From Acanthacorydalis orientalis (Eukaryota > Arthropoda > Insecta > Megaloptera > Corydalidae), in assembly GCA_034766995.1 (NCBI GenBank), contig CM068320.1, positions 14,454,187 to 14,518,186 of the forward strand: a stretch of DNA of 64,000 nucleotides. Direction: 5' to 3'. How positions within the stretch are numbered: the stretch's first letter is position 1; each line of letters opens with the position of its first letter. This document shows positions 37,034 to 47,902 of the stretch, piece after piece. Under the pieces are notes generated by a model that was not told where the DNA came from, searched no databases, and saw only the letters and a program-made list of their open reading frames with translations. Both the position numbers and the translations under genes were made by a program.

Positions 37034-38051
37034 TAAAAAATGAGTTAAAACAATCATTGTCATAAATTCGTAATCATAAGTTCATGTTATTAAATATGTT
37101 TTTGGTTATGAATTCTCCGAATCAAATTTAAAAAAATTACTAAAGTATACAAATTTCAATTTATTTTTTTTTTTTACTTTTATTGGACTAACGAACAACT
37201 AAAATAATAATTGTAATTATACATTAATGAATTCAGTTTTAACTTGAAAAAAATATCGGTACATATATGTCTGTGTTAGTAAATATTAAATACTGATAAA
37301 TAATGTGTTTTTTTTCCTATAAAGATTCATACTTGAATCGAACATATCTTTACCAATCTTGTCTTCTAACTCATATCCAAATGAATCAACATGCAATTAC
37401 TTTATGTATGTATAAATTACAATGTCTCTTTTCAATACCATAAATTCCAAAATAATGTATAAAATTAATTCTTATTTTAATAATCACATCTCATCAAATT
37501 CCAACAGAATAGTTATTGATTTTCTAATCTTGTATTTAAAAATATCGTTGTATATTAATCGCCTGTAAAATAAAAGGATATAACTCTATTAGAGAACATC
37601 TACTGTTGTTGGAAATTGTTATTTTTATGTTTTTAAAATGTAAATCGAAAACTGCACATTACTTCATTAAAACTTCTTAGTTGAATGATGAAGGCTGGAG
37701 ACTTTGATTTTGAATAAAAATATATAATAGATAATCATTTAAAAAATATAAAAAGGTGTTCGGTTAAACGTTAACGTTTTCATTGCGCTAATGAAGTTAT
37801 AAAATAAATCACTCGAGTCTGCGAATTGTGTTTAAAAGGTAATCACTTAATTGTCCCATATCACTGATGTTTTTTTTTATTACAGTTAATATATTATTAT
37901 TCATTACACTGTTATTGTCAACATATCACTGTCATAAATTTATTTATATTTAAACGTATCGATTGTTCAAATTAACCCCATATCATAATTGATAATCGTA
38001 CGAATTCTAAAATTCATAAATCGTTGTTTGAATTTTTAACACGCTCGGACT
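35931..38051. other. wingless 3' flank and 3' UTR, AT-rich
   Basis: Contains (TA)n at 36978-37031. Nothing else recognised apart from the likely 3' UTR next to the stop codon. Confidence 0.55.
37876..37944 (-). other. wg: Candidate polyadenylation signals of wingless
   Basis: On the minus strand AATAAA occurs at 37944-37939 and 37881-37876, about 110 and 170 bases after the stop. In such AT-rich sequence the hexamer is common, so which, if either, is used cannot be told. Confidence 0.3.
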
Positions 38052-38642
38052 TTATAAACACGTGTGAATGACTTTCTTTATTCTGCAAAGTTTACATTTT
38101 ACCTCACAACACCAATGGAATATACACTGACATCGTTCAACGACGGTAACTTCTTCGGTACGATACCCTCTACCACAGCACATTAGATCGCAACCGTCGA
38201 CACCGATCGACGATTCGTTGCACTGTCTTCCGTGCGTACCTAAAATGCCCAGTCGAGGATTTTTTTCACAGAACTGCGGCGACGGTTCCAAGTAAACCAA
38301 ATCTTTTCGTCCTGGTGGCTTATGTTCAGGATTGAACGGCTTCAACTGAAAATTATATCGGTTTCGTTTGTTTCCGTTGCCTTTGCCTTGAGTACTCCGA
38401 TGATGGATTCTGTTGCTGTTGATGCTGTTAGAGCTAACACTGTTCGAACTGGCACTATTCGAGCTCGGACCGCGAAGACTACCGTCGTTGCTCACCATCA
38501 CGCGCGATGCGCCGTCGAACCGATCCTTTAACTGATCACCAATTACTCTAAAACTCGGTAATCGCATCCAACATGTTCTTATCGTGCATGAACCAGACAT
38601 TCCGTGACATTTGCATTCCTTTCGTAAAGTTGCAGCAACATG
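38052..38642 (-). CDS. wg: Wnt1/wingless, last coding exon
   Basis: Encodes the C-terminal 196 residues of a Wnt1 ligand, a secreted lipid-modified cysteine-rich signal that binds Frizzled and LRP receptors and patterns insect segments. The exon begins at CAT (HVAATLRKEC) after the acceptor TTTTTGTTTCAG. CKCHGMSGSC carries the Ser (exon residue 16) that Porcupine acylates. Then TCWMRLPSFRVIGDQLKDRF, a Ser/Asn-rich insert (about residues 52-85), RYNFQLKPFNPEHKPPGRKD, LVYLEPSPQFCEKNPRLGIL, GTHGRQCNESSIGVDGCDLM and CCGRGYRTEEVTVVERCQC; it ends CRIKKVIHTCL, the usual Wnt end. The final cysteine-rich domain looks complete. No break seen. The nearest in-frame start-like codon upstream is intronic; this is an internal-to-last exon. 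Confidence 0.97.
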   Translation of the reverse strand, partial: HVAATLRKECKCHGMSGSCTIRTCWMRLPSFRVIGDQLKDRFDGASRVMVSNDGSLRGPSSNSASSNSVSSNSINSNRIHHRSTQGKGNGNKRNRYNFQLKPFNPEHKPPGRKDLVYLEPSPQFCEKNPRLGILGTHGRQCNESSIGVDGCDLMCCGRGYRTEEVTVVERCQCIFHWCCEVKCKLCRIKKVIHTCL

Positions 38643-38671
38643 CTGAAACAAAAAATGTAATTAAATTTACA

Positions 38672-38701
38672 CACACACAGCACAGACAGAACAACACACA
38701 A

Positions 38702-38774
<73 letters not shown>
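38672..38774. repeat. Compound (CA)n(TA)n microsatellite in wingless intron
   Basis: ACACACACAGCACAGACAG then TA repeats broken by a CACACACA block. Begins 30 bases from the splice acceptor of the last exon, on its intronic side. Confidence 0.95.
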
Positions 38775-38778
<4 letters not shown>

Positions 38779-38782
38779 TACA

Positions 38783-38871
38783 TTAATACAAAATTATTGT
38801 TTACAATTTATCATTTTAAATTATACTGATTAATTTATTAAATCTTTCATATAAAATAATATTCTTTTTCA
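38783..38871. repeat. Direct repeat, copy 1 (partner 39602-39691)
   Basis: ACAAAATTATTGTTTACAAT through TTTCATATAAAATAATATTC recurs with few changes at 39602-39691. The two lie on either side of the retroposon at 38990-39510 but are far longer and more distant than its target duplication, so they reflect a separate duplication. Confidence 0.85.
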
Positions 38872-38989
38872 GAGATACAAATAATCGAAGAAAACGCACA
38901 TGCGCTTCTTGACCCATATGTGAACACAATCCTTTTACTTAACTCTTTCTGTTTATATTTTCTTTAATCTTATTGCCTCTACTGATATA

Positions 38990-39510
38990 TCCAAGGATTA
39001 GGAATCATCTGGGTTTTTCGAGAGGATCGCATTTTGACTTTCGTAAAGGAGACTGGATTTTTTAGCACGATTTAGTATTTTTCCCAATCTTGATATATTT
39101 TAACATGTTGTGTCGTCACACATGTCAAGCGATCGGGCTTATTTCAGTGTTCTTCGCGAGAAAACCTGTGAATCCTAATATCAGATCACAGTATTTTAAA
39201 TGTTTTACTGTCCTCAAGAGTTCATCTCTTTTTTGATTATATTTATACGTATTGTCTAGTCAAGATTAGATATTTTTACAGTCCAGTTCCTTCACATGTG
39301 TTTTGTTATACCTTTATCTCTTATTAAGAGAAATATTGTTTTAATGAAATGTTCTTAAGCGTTTGGCACACATACATTAGCGTTTCGAATTAAGGGGTGA
39401 TTCGAATACAAGTGCGTAAACAGGGTGTGTTTTTAATTTATAATTTGTGTTCGGGCGCTAATGACCTGCGTTGTCGACGCGCCCTAAACCCCCAATAACT
39501 AACTAACTAA
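38990..39510 (+). mobile_element. 5'-truncated non-LTR retroposon with target duplication
   Basis: Bounded by a perfect 13-base duplication, CTCTACTGATATA, at 38977-38989 and 39511-39523. The 3' end reads GGGCGCTAATGACCTGCGTT, then CGACGCGCCCTAAACCCCC, then an (AACT)n tail, the form of many insect LINE 3' ends. No reverse transcriptase is included, so it is a short 5'-truncated copy or a SINE using such an end. It lies antisense in the wingless intron. Confidence 0.82.
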
Positions 39511-39967
39511 CTCTACTGATATAATACTGTTCTGTATTATATTTAACAATGCCGCAGCTTACAAGCTCATCATTTCTTTTAATGTATATTAATATGTTCT
39601 AATATTATACAAAATTATTGTTTACAATTTATCATTTTAAATAATACTGATATATTTATCAAATCTTTCATATAAAATCATATTCTTTTTCTATTGATAT
39701 TTTTTTATTTTTCTTCTGTTCAAGTTCTTTTCTATTGATAATCGCAATTGATAATATTATAATATAAAATAAAATCATTTTTTCAATAGATATATAACAT
39801 GTAAACTAATTCAGTTCACACAAGAGCGGGTGTTGGTCATTTAAAATGATAAGACTGAAATCTGAATGAAAATGGAAATTGATTAAGCGTTATTTTTTAA
39901 TCTAGTAAAAAAATATAAATAAAACGGCCTGTTAAACTATAAAAGAGAATTAATACTGATATATTTC

Positions 39968-39973
<6 letters not shown>

Positions 39974-40033
<60 letters not shown>
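39974..40033. repeat. (TA)n tract in wingless intron
   Basis: About 60 bases of uninterrupted TA. Confidence 0.95.
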
Positions 40034-40036
<3 letters not shown>

Positions 40037-40489
40037 TGTAGGTATATTCTATCGGTGTTTATTATTTTTAAAGCGACAAAATATTTAAATTATGTTAAAA
40101 AAATTACCTTTGAAAAGTGTTGGTTGGTATTAAAAAAAGTATCGTAAAGAAAAACAGTCGCATAAATATACATACTTGTAAAAATGTTCTTTTCTTAAGC
40201 GTGTGTAACAAAATAAAATATGTAAAATCGTTAACACTAAAGCTACAGATTTTTACACCGGTAATTATATGTGTAATAAACATTCCGATATTGCCACAAA
40301 ATCACGGCAGAGCCAACCGGCCATCGCAGCGCAGATAAGAAGCTCATCGACTCAATTACTTAATACTTTAGTTTATTCACGTCGCTAATGACTTAATAAC
40401 TTATGAATACCGATGACAAAGTTAATTAATTATACATGTACCTTAAGACGAACAAGTTATAGGTACACAAATAACATTATATTCAAAAA

Positions 40490-40770
40490 CAACTTTCTAG
40501 GCATCAGGCATGGCCGCCTGTGTCTCCGTGTACGACGGTATCTTAAGTAGCCACCTAGTAGCGCATCTGTGGAACTAATGACAAGTCAACTGTCACTGAA
40601 TCATAAATGACAACTCAATTCATCCAAGCGAAGCCCAGCCCGCTGAGATCTAACCCGCTCAAGTGGGTATTAATATCTCATCCCGTATACGGATGAACGG
40701 ACTGTCTGTACACACGCCGCAACAGATTAGTTGCCGCGATGTTAAATAATGTCAAGTTTAATATTGCGCG
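40490..40770. promoter_or_regulatory. Candidate conserved island inside wingless intron
   Basis: Balanced, non-repetitive sequence (GGCATGGCCGCCTGTGTCTC near 40507, CGAAGCCCAGCCCGCTGAGA near 40629) in an intron that is otherwise AT-rich or transposon-derived. Contains TAATGAC and TAATATC homeodomain-type cores. No coding frame recognised. A possible enhancer, untested. Confidence 0.3.
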
Positions 40771-41894
40771 CGTGATATGCTGTCAGTCCGGTTCTGTGCT
40801 GGACACGGATACAAGATTTTTGAAGCGTGGAAGGTTGGCATTAAAATCGAAGATACCGATCGCACATTGTTCATTATTCGGATGTGTTTTTTTTTTCACA
40901 TATAAAATTATATCTAAAATTCTCTGATGACTGAAACTAATGAATTAAAACAGGTGTTCGCATGTTTTCCTCGTACTCGAATATATTTGATACTGTGATT
41001 AATAATCATACAAGAAAAACAAAGATTGTGAAGTACGTAAATATGTTTATTTAAAGCAGTTACTAATTAAAAATATTAGAAAGCAAGTGAAGATACTTGA
41101 GAATTTGAATTTGACAATTTTAACAGGCATATGTGTATATATATATATTATAATTAAATTTATTATATTTTTAGTTTTTAACAAATTTTTACCAGATATC
41201 AAAATAAATGTATAATATTAATTATGAACATTAAAACAAGTGTTACACATTGTGTGCAATACCCGTTAAGTGCAGTATTAGTATTCTTCCCAGGCTAGAA
41301 TGAAAACCCACTTCAATATTGAAATAAATTGCAACAAATGATTTAAAAATTAGACAAATATTTTTTAAGATTTAAAAACTAAAATCTCTCTTTAGAAACC
41401 ATTAAATCAAAATGTTTTGATTTATTTTGAGGAATGAAATTTGCAATAAAGATGAATTATCTGTGAAAGAAATAAATTACAATAAAAAATATCATATCGA
41501 TTCAATTGGAAGTACAATACGTGAACATACGAATATAATCAAATAGTACACCAAATGTCAGATAAATAAATATCGTAGCGAAATGTTATGAAACATATAA
41601 AATAATACAAACGTTTTCAATATACAATTTAATTGAAAGGACAAATCAAAAAAAGAAGATTAAATAAAATATCTATAAAAATTAAGTAACATATTTTTCA
41701 TTATACTGCATGCTGGAGAACGCTATAAAACTACAAATTGAAAAACTACTAATAACTAAAACCTATTGTAGATAATAAATTATGTGACCTATTGTAAATT
41801 AACAGCACGATAAATGAAATTATTTTTATAATAAAAAAATATTTAAATTATGTTTTCTTCCCGTGTTCGTCATTAGGTCACTGTTACCGTATTC

Positions 41895-42000
41895 CATTAC
41901 GACCGGTTTCGACTTTTTAACCATCTGCAGATATTGTTATACTATAAAGAATCGATATGATATCAAGCTGCCTTATGATGGCACAAGAATGAAGACCGGT
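41895..42000 (-). ncRNA. Hammerhead-like motif, decayed
   Basis: On the minus strand 41930-41901 reads CTGCAGA, a short spacer with GGTT/AGTC pairing possible through G-U, then GAAACCGGTC. It shares GTCGAAACCGG with the motif at 34850. The core CTGNNGA is imperfect here. Likely another relic of the same kind of element. Weak. Confidence 0.22.
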
Positions 42001-42304
42001 AATTGTAAAATACGATAACTGATACCCGCCGATGAACATTAAAAAAGAATAATGCAACAACGAGTACATACTTACAAAAAGAAACAATTGTAACATAAAT
42101 AATTAATAAAGATTTTTTAATTATTATTTTTTACAAGAACCCATGAATATATATACACTGCTATTAATTTTTTTATCGACAATGTCACAATAATAAATTT
42201 TATGTAAAAAAAAACTATATGTATGGGAAAAAAACACTTGTACATCTATGAATATGAAAAATTAGAGAAGTAATCCTATGTGTTCGTAATGATATAACAA
42301 CTGC

Positions 42305-42570
42305 AATTACCATTGATTCCGGTCTCTACAGAATTCCGTTAATGGAGAAAACTTCATTTTCTTGGAAGCCTGCAGAAACCATCTGAATCAATTCATTGCC
42401 CAGAAAAATTCCAAGTTCTGAGAGGACGGAATTATGAAACTATATTAAAGATAGCGACAGGTGGTGAATCAAAATGGCGCATATGTATTAGAATAAATGT
42501 ATGTACAAGTAAATAGAAACTGCCTTTGAATTTCACCTTGAAAACGCTACGAACTTTTGTTCCAACCCAA
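42305..42570 (+). pseudogene. mariner C-terminal fragment with right end
   Basis: Plus-strand translation gives FIAQKNSKF, a stop, then EDGIMKL and RQVVNQNGAYVLE with a stop between, the C-terminus of a mariner transposase. The following CGCTACGAACTTTTGTTCCA and ACCCAA before TA (42571-42572) is a mariner right end. The rest of the element is missing. Related to, but distinct from, the 2082-3366 copy. Confidence 0.75.
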
Positions 42571-42721
42571 TACTTATTGCAACCCGAGCTATTTACTTAC
42601 ACTACTATCAATCTACAACAACATTTGTACATAATTACATAACATTACAATAAGATACATATCTTGTAACTACTGATGATCAGTAAGTATTAAAAAGTAC
42701 AAACGTGTTTGCACACACAAA

Positions 42722-42770
<49 letters not shown>

Positions 42771-42771
42771 G

Positions 42772-42818
<47 letters not shown>
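42722..42818. repeat. Two adjacent (TA)n tracts around ATGTACATACAT
   Basis: Together about 95 bases, preceded by CACACACAAACGCA. Confidence 0.95.
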
Positions 42819-42823
<5 letters not shown>

Positions 42824-43683
42824 TTGAAAAAATCAAAAAATATCAAAAACTACTTTTTCAATAATAACCATTAATTTTGTACACCTGTTCAGAATATATT
42901 AATTTTATTCTTGACATTTAAAGTAATATAATTAAAATTATTTAAAATTACGTAATTTTTTATTTGTGCGTCTTTAGTATATAATTACACGACTTGAATT
43001 TCAATTACTTCGATTTTAAATCTAATGAATATTTATACAAACAAAATACATTATCGATTAAAATCTTTAAAGAGCAATCATTAACATTTAAAAAATGTTC
43101 TTGCAATCTATTTACATAATGCAATGGCAATGTGTCTTAAAACTTTTCCATATTTGGCACAACTGCAGTTTTTAGCGATCCAACACTATTCTCTGAAAAC
43201 ATTTTGCCAATATCATGTGCGCTGATAGCGAAGTCAGTCCGAACTGGCATTTAGCAAAAGATATCCGTCCGACGCGCTTCAGTTACAAGTTAATATACAT
43301 TTTAATATGACTTGATCAACCGACTCGTGTAGTCGTTTAGACCACCCATGAGTGAGTAAATCATGCATACACTCACATACACATATATATGTGCACGCAC
43401 GAAACAAATTCGTTAGTAATATACAAATCATTTATATTACACCAGAAAATTTATTTCCTATTTCGTTATTTTATGTTACTACATGAAATATTATAATAAT
43501 TCTCGACAGTCGGAATGAATTGTTGAGTAAAAATCGTCGATTTAACAAAATATATTTGATTGTTAATTTGATTTGAGATCAAAACTGTACGAACAGTTTT
43601 TAAATGTTTGATGCAAGTTAATTATGACAGATGGTTCTGAATGTTTCTATGAGTTTACATATGCACACACACACACACACATA

Positions 43684-43877
43684 GTGATTCAATTTAGGCT
43701 TCCACATGAAAGTATTAAAAAATCTTAAAAATGGAAAAAAGCATGTTATTTTTATTTAGTACTTTAGTTCAATTCAGTACTCAAGTATAATTGAACCAAA
43801 AATACTAAATAAAAAATAATGATTTTTTTAATTTTTAAGTTTTTCTAAACTTTTATGTGGAAGCTTAAATTGAATCA
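43684..43877. mobile_element. Foldback MITE, best copy
   Basis: 194 bp that is nearly one long inverted repeat. The left arm starts GTGATTCAATTTAGGCTTCC; the right end read inward starts GGTGATTCAATTTAAGCTTC. Similarity continues almost to the centre (TTATTTTTATTTAGTACTTT against TTATTTTTTATTTAGTATTT), leaving a loop of about 13 bases. (CA)n precedes it at 43661-43680 and (TC)n(TA)n follows at 43878. No coding capacity. Confidence 0.88.
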
Positions 43878-43891
43878 CCCTCTCTCTCTCT

Positions 43892-43928
<37 letters not shown>

Positions 43929-43937
43929 TAAATATAT

Positions 43938-44006
<69 letters not shown>
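43878..44006. repeat. Compound (TC)n(TA)n microsatellite
   Basis: Begins at the MITE end (AATCACC then TCTCTCTC) and continues as two TA tracts. Confidence 0.95.
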
Positions 44007-45101
44007 TACATAGATTTTTCTCATACCAGTAAGATTTCTCATTAAATTTCTCGTAATATAGGTTTTCCATATTTTTCTATCTTAATTAAAAATTTTTTTT
44101 AGAAATTAAACTTCAATTAACCGTTTTTTTGAATAATTAAATATATAAAGTTAAATATAACAACGTTTTGTTGTTTTATAACTCTTAATGATAAATTAAG
44201 CAATAAAATGATTATAAATTACATTCATGTTTATTTTCAAAACAGTATTCGTTATACAAAAGTATCATCATTAAAATAAGTAAATTGCTGTGAATTAAAA
44301 TCACATAAATAAATTGAACCAACCATTATCATCTCTCCTTTCTATTAGATATTTTGTTAATATATTTTTCAAGATGTACATTTCGTGTCTAAACATATTC
44401 TTTGTCTACCTATTTCAAAATGATTTGCACCATTTTCTTTACTTTTCAAATGAATTCAAAATAAACAATAATAATTGAAAAAAATTAATAGAAATGTTAA
44501 TATATATACATATATATATATATATTCGAATCACTACCTATCAGAGAACCAACAAACTGAAAACGCATGATATAATCTATCTTTTAATTACAAAAATAAC
44601 CAAATCTTATGATTAATTATAAAAACAATTTTATGAAATTCAAATCAAAATGTATTTGTTTACTTTTAGTACAGAATCATATTGGCACGGTAAAAAATTA
44701 ATTAATGCAATTTCATAAACAAATATTTTAAATCTTATTCTTACTTCACAGTGATATAAATTCTCATATAACTCTATTTATAGAAAATGTATTTAAAAAA
44801 TAATTGTACAATTTCAGATTCCAAAACTTATGTTTTGTTTTTAAAATTAATCAAATCACAAATCTATTGTTTAAAATATTTTATTTTTTTGATAAATGAT
44901 TCTATATTTCATAATATTTATTTTCCACAAAACAAAATAGTTTAAAAAATTATAGCCAAGTAATTAGTACATTTTTTAATTGTGAAATATGCCGTTCGTT
45001 CGGATTTAAACTTATAATTTTACCAACATTTACTAAAAGTTTTGATAAAAAAATTAAAAGTAAAATGTATTTGTTAAATTTACTCAAAAAACAAAGTATT
45101 A
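44007..45101. other. AT-rich intronic sequence
   Basis: Small TA run at 44505-44525. Nothing else recognised. Confidence 0.6.
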
Positions 45102-45646
45102 TGTTGATAGAAAAATAATTGCAGTTTGTGACCGTCAAATTCACATTCATTTTTATCAGTTAGCTGTTTTAAGTGGTCCAGAAGTGTTAGATGACTAACG
45201 CCTAATTTTGTGCAAACTCTTGAATTGTTATGCGTGGTTCTGATTTAAGTCACACTTTCAGTCGTTAAGAACTGAAGAAGGCCGCCCACGACCTTTTTCA
45301 TCTTTCAGGCTCTCGTCCCCAGTATGAAATTTTTGGAACCACCATTGTACCGTACATTCCTTAACACCAAAAGTATTGTTTAATTTACGAGCAGTTTCTG
45401 CTGCTTTATCACCCGTTTTGAACTCATACAAAAAAATGCTCTTATTTGCTTCTTTTCCATCCTTAATTCAATAGACCAAATTGCAGAAAAATTAACAATA
45501 AAACCAAATTCGATGTTATCAAAATACGGACTGAAAAATGCACTTTAAAATTATATTACCATAAGAGACGATGAAATAATACTTTCATTGAAAAAAATAA
45601 CGTTAGTATTCAAAAAATAAAAACCGCAATTATTTATCTATCAATC
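45102..45646 (-). mobile_element. ~550-bp mariner derivative keeping only the HTH region, copy 2
   Basis: On the minus strand: ends GATTGATAGATAAATAATTG and, read inward from the other side, TGTTGATAGAAAAATAATTG, with TA outside. The frame starts MEKKQIRAF; relics YEFKTGDKAAETARKLN, TVQWWFQKFHTGDESLKDE and GRGRPSS are clearer than in copy 1. The sequence then jumps to the 3' end at the same place as in copies 1 and 3. Confidence 0.87.
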
Positions 45647-46169
45647 TAATAAACAATAAAAGAATTACTACTTTTTTTAACTAGGTGTAAATCTAAAATA
45701 ACACATAAAATATATTTTCAAAAAAATATATTACATGATTTTATATATAGCATTTGCTTTCAAAAATATAATTTCCTAAAAATGAAAAATGATTAATCGA
45801 ATAAATCTCAAAATTTGATTAAACATTTAATGTGTTTATCATTGAATTGAAGAAATATATATTTCATGTAAATTAGTTCTATGATCGCTCTGTTTTTGAT
45901 CATGAACAAATATAAGTTAATACTATTTGAGTAAATGCAGTTTGTATTCATACTAAAAGAGCTAAAAAAAATATAAATAATAACCCATAGTGTAAAATTA
46001 AACATAAAATATAGAAATCATATCATCATATATTATAGAACCATTTTTCTTACTAATATTTTTTTATAATTCAGTTATGAATCAGTGACAGGTCCCCTGC
46101 TACGTAACATCAGAAATAAGATGTATTACTAGGAAAAAAACTACCTAAATCTTTAGTCAATGAGATTCT

Positions 46170-46194
46170 TGTGTGTGTGTGTGTTTTTATTTCA

Positions 46195-46247
<53 letters not shown>
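46170..46247. repeat. (TG)n and (TA)n microsatellites close to wingless exon
   Basis: GTGTGTGTGTGTG at 46171-46184, then TACATACATACA and TA repeats to 46247, about 60 bases from the splice donor at 46308. Confidence 0.95.
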
Positions 46248-46249
<2 letters not shown>

Positions 46250-46308
46250 GATAGTTGATTATAATCATTGTTTACATTTTTTTAAAGAAAAAACTATTAA
46301 TTACATAC

Positions 46309-46646
46309 CGCTCGTCCTGCTTCATTATTATGTAAATTCATTTTTTCTCGAAGATTCCTCCCACGTTCACCGACATCGACGAATTCGCGTGAAAACATGA
46401 TTCCATAGTCAATATTATCCGAGCACCCTCCCCATTCCCAGTTACGGCTACTTCTTCCCGTCGGAATGTTTTCACTGTTTCCAACTGTACTTCTTCTAGC
46501 CATTGAAGAAGACATTTTCGGTGCTCGTCCTTGATGACTGTAGTCGCACGTACAAGATTCAATACTTCCTTCACTGCAGCCGCGTGCTACAGCATGTGCA
46601 ACGGCCGCGCTCATAATGGCATAAACGAATGCAGTCTCTCGACTCC
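46309..46646 (-). CDS. wg: Wnt1/wingless, penultimate coding exon
   Basis: 338 bp: starts in phase 1 after the acceptor TATCTATAG and ends in phase 0 at GCG|GTATGT. It encodes [40 protein letters not shown], a variable loop of about 30 residues, [20 protein letters not shown] and [20 protein letters not shown], ending AGRA. These are the central blocks of Wnt1. Intron positions at both sides agree with the Wnt1 gene structure (before xCRETAF and after NNEAGR). In Wnt1 proteins the residue before RETAF is usually Cys; here the codon AGT gives Ser, as in Wnt5-type proteins. The loop between CDY and WEWGG is longer than in fly or vertebrate Wnt1. Frame fully open. Confidence 0.96.
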
Positions 46647-47117
46647 CTATAGATACGAAATACATATATTAGTAATGAATTCGGAATATATTTTTAATTT
46701 ATGTAAATAAATGTTATTAACATAACAATAAACATTTTTTTAACTATATTTCAAGTACATTTTCATGTAAAATAGTTCTTTTTTTAATTCTAATTGGGAC
46801 ATTTAATTGTATATTTTAATGTAATATATTAAATGTCTACAAATGTAAAAAATGATTTTTATTACAATCTAACATAAATTAAATGTATACAATTAGATGA
46901 AATGAGTACACAATCAATTTTAAACCCAAGAAGATATAAATAAATCAAATATACTACATATTACTCAAGTATTTACATACATTGTAGAATTTCACAAGAT
47001 TGAATATTATTTTAACTACAAATGCATCGATTTAAAACAGAAATATTATTCAAAAAGTGTGACAAAACGCAAATTTAAAATTTTCTAACCAAATCATTCG
47101 CACACCTACATCTTTAT

Positions 47118-47120
<3 letters not shown>

Positions 47121-47190
<70 letters not shown>
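47121..47190. repeat. (TA)n tract
   Basis: About 70 bases of uninterrupted TA. Confidence 0.96.
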
Positions 47191-47194
<4 letters not shown>

Positions 47195-47843
47195 AGTACA
47201 GTATTTCTCCTTCAGTTTTAATTTATTTATACATATTGGAGAAGCATGTCTTGAAAACAATCAAAGAGATAAAATGTCGTAGATTAATTTAACAAAAACC
47301 TATGATTAACAAATAAACATTACTGATTTTACTGTATGCAATGTTTTATGTTTCAAATACAATTGTGCTGGTAATATGACAGTAGACTAAGTCAAAAAAT
47401 TGAAAGAAATGATTTTATGATTTATTTTATATTGCAATTGTTTATATTTTATTAATGTAGAAGAACTTAGAAAAAAAATTAAAAAATTTACCGGTTAATG
47501 ACTGCAAATTTGGTCCGTAAAACAATACTGTTTTGTTTATTTTAATAGTGGACTAAGTCACTTGCTTTTCGGTAAACTTTGTTTTTCTGGAAAAATGCAT
47601 GTACCTATCTGATTTTTGTATAAAAATATAATTAATTTCAAGGTAAATAACCTTTAAGTTAAATCAAATTCTTTGCTTAAGACTCTCAAACGAACTATTA
47701 TATTGCTATTGGTAAAGGTAGACCGAATATCACAAGAAGAATTTTTTACAACAAAATCTCTGAAGAAATCAATTACAAAAAGCACGAAAAATATTAAGGA
47801 AGAATCTGCTTATCGGTTGAAAGTACAATGGATCATATTTCTA

Positions 47844-47902
47844 AAAGATGTTTTATAAAACATCTGATAAGTGGCTCATCAGATGTTTTATAAAACATCT
47901 TT
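47844..47902. repeat. Palindrome made of palindromes
   Basis: Two 25-base arms (47844-47868 and 47878-47902) are perfect reverse complements around a 9-base loop. Each arm contains AGATGTTTTATAAAACATCT, itself a perfect 20-base palindrome. The surroundings (47640-48150) have lysine-rich open frames of no recognised family. Confidence 0.95.

Larger units (their letters stand above)
38643..46308 (-). other. wg: wingless intron before the last exon
   Basis: A 7666-bp phase-0 intron with donor GCG|GTATGT and acceptor TTTTTGTTTCAG|CAT; the position matches the NNEAGR/HV boundary where Wnt1 genes carry an intron. It holds a retroposon (38990-39510), a mariner C-terminal remnant (42305-42570), a foldback MITE (43684-43877), a mariner derivative (45102-45646), several (TA)n tracts (38672-38774, 39974-40033, 42722-42818, 43880-44006, 46170-46247) and an island of balanced composition at 40490-40770. 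Confidence 0.9.

Noticed and set aside
38322..38531. Plus-strand open frame within the last wingless exon
   Set aside because: Antisense shadow of the wingless coding sequence.
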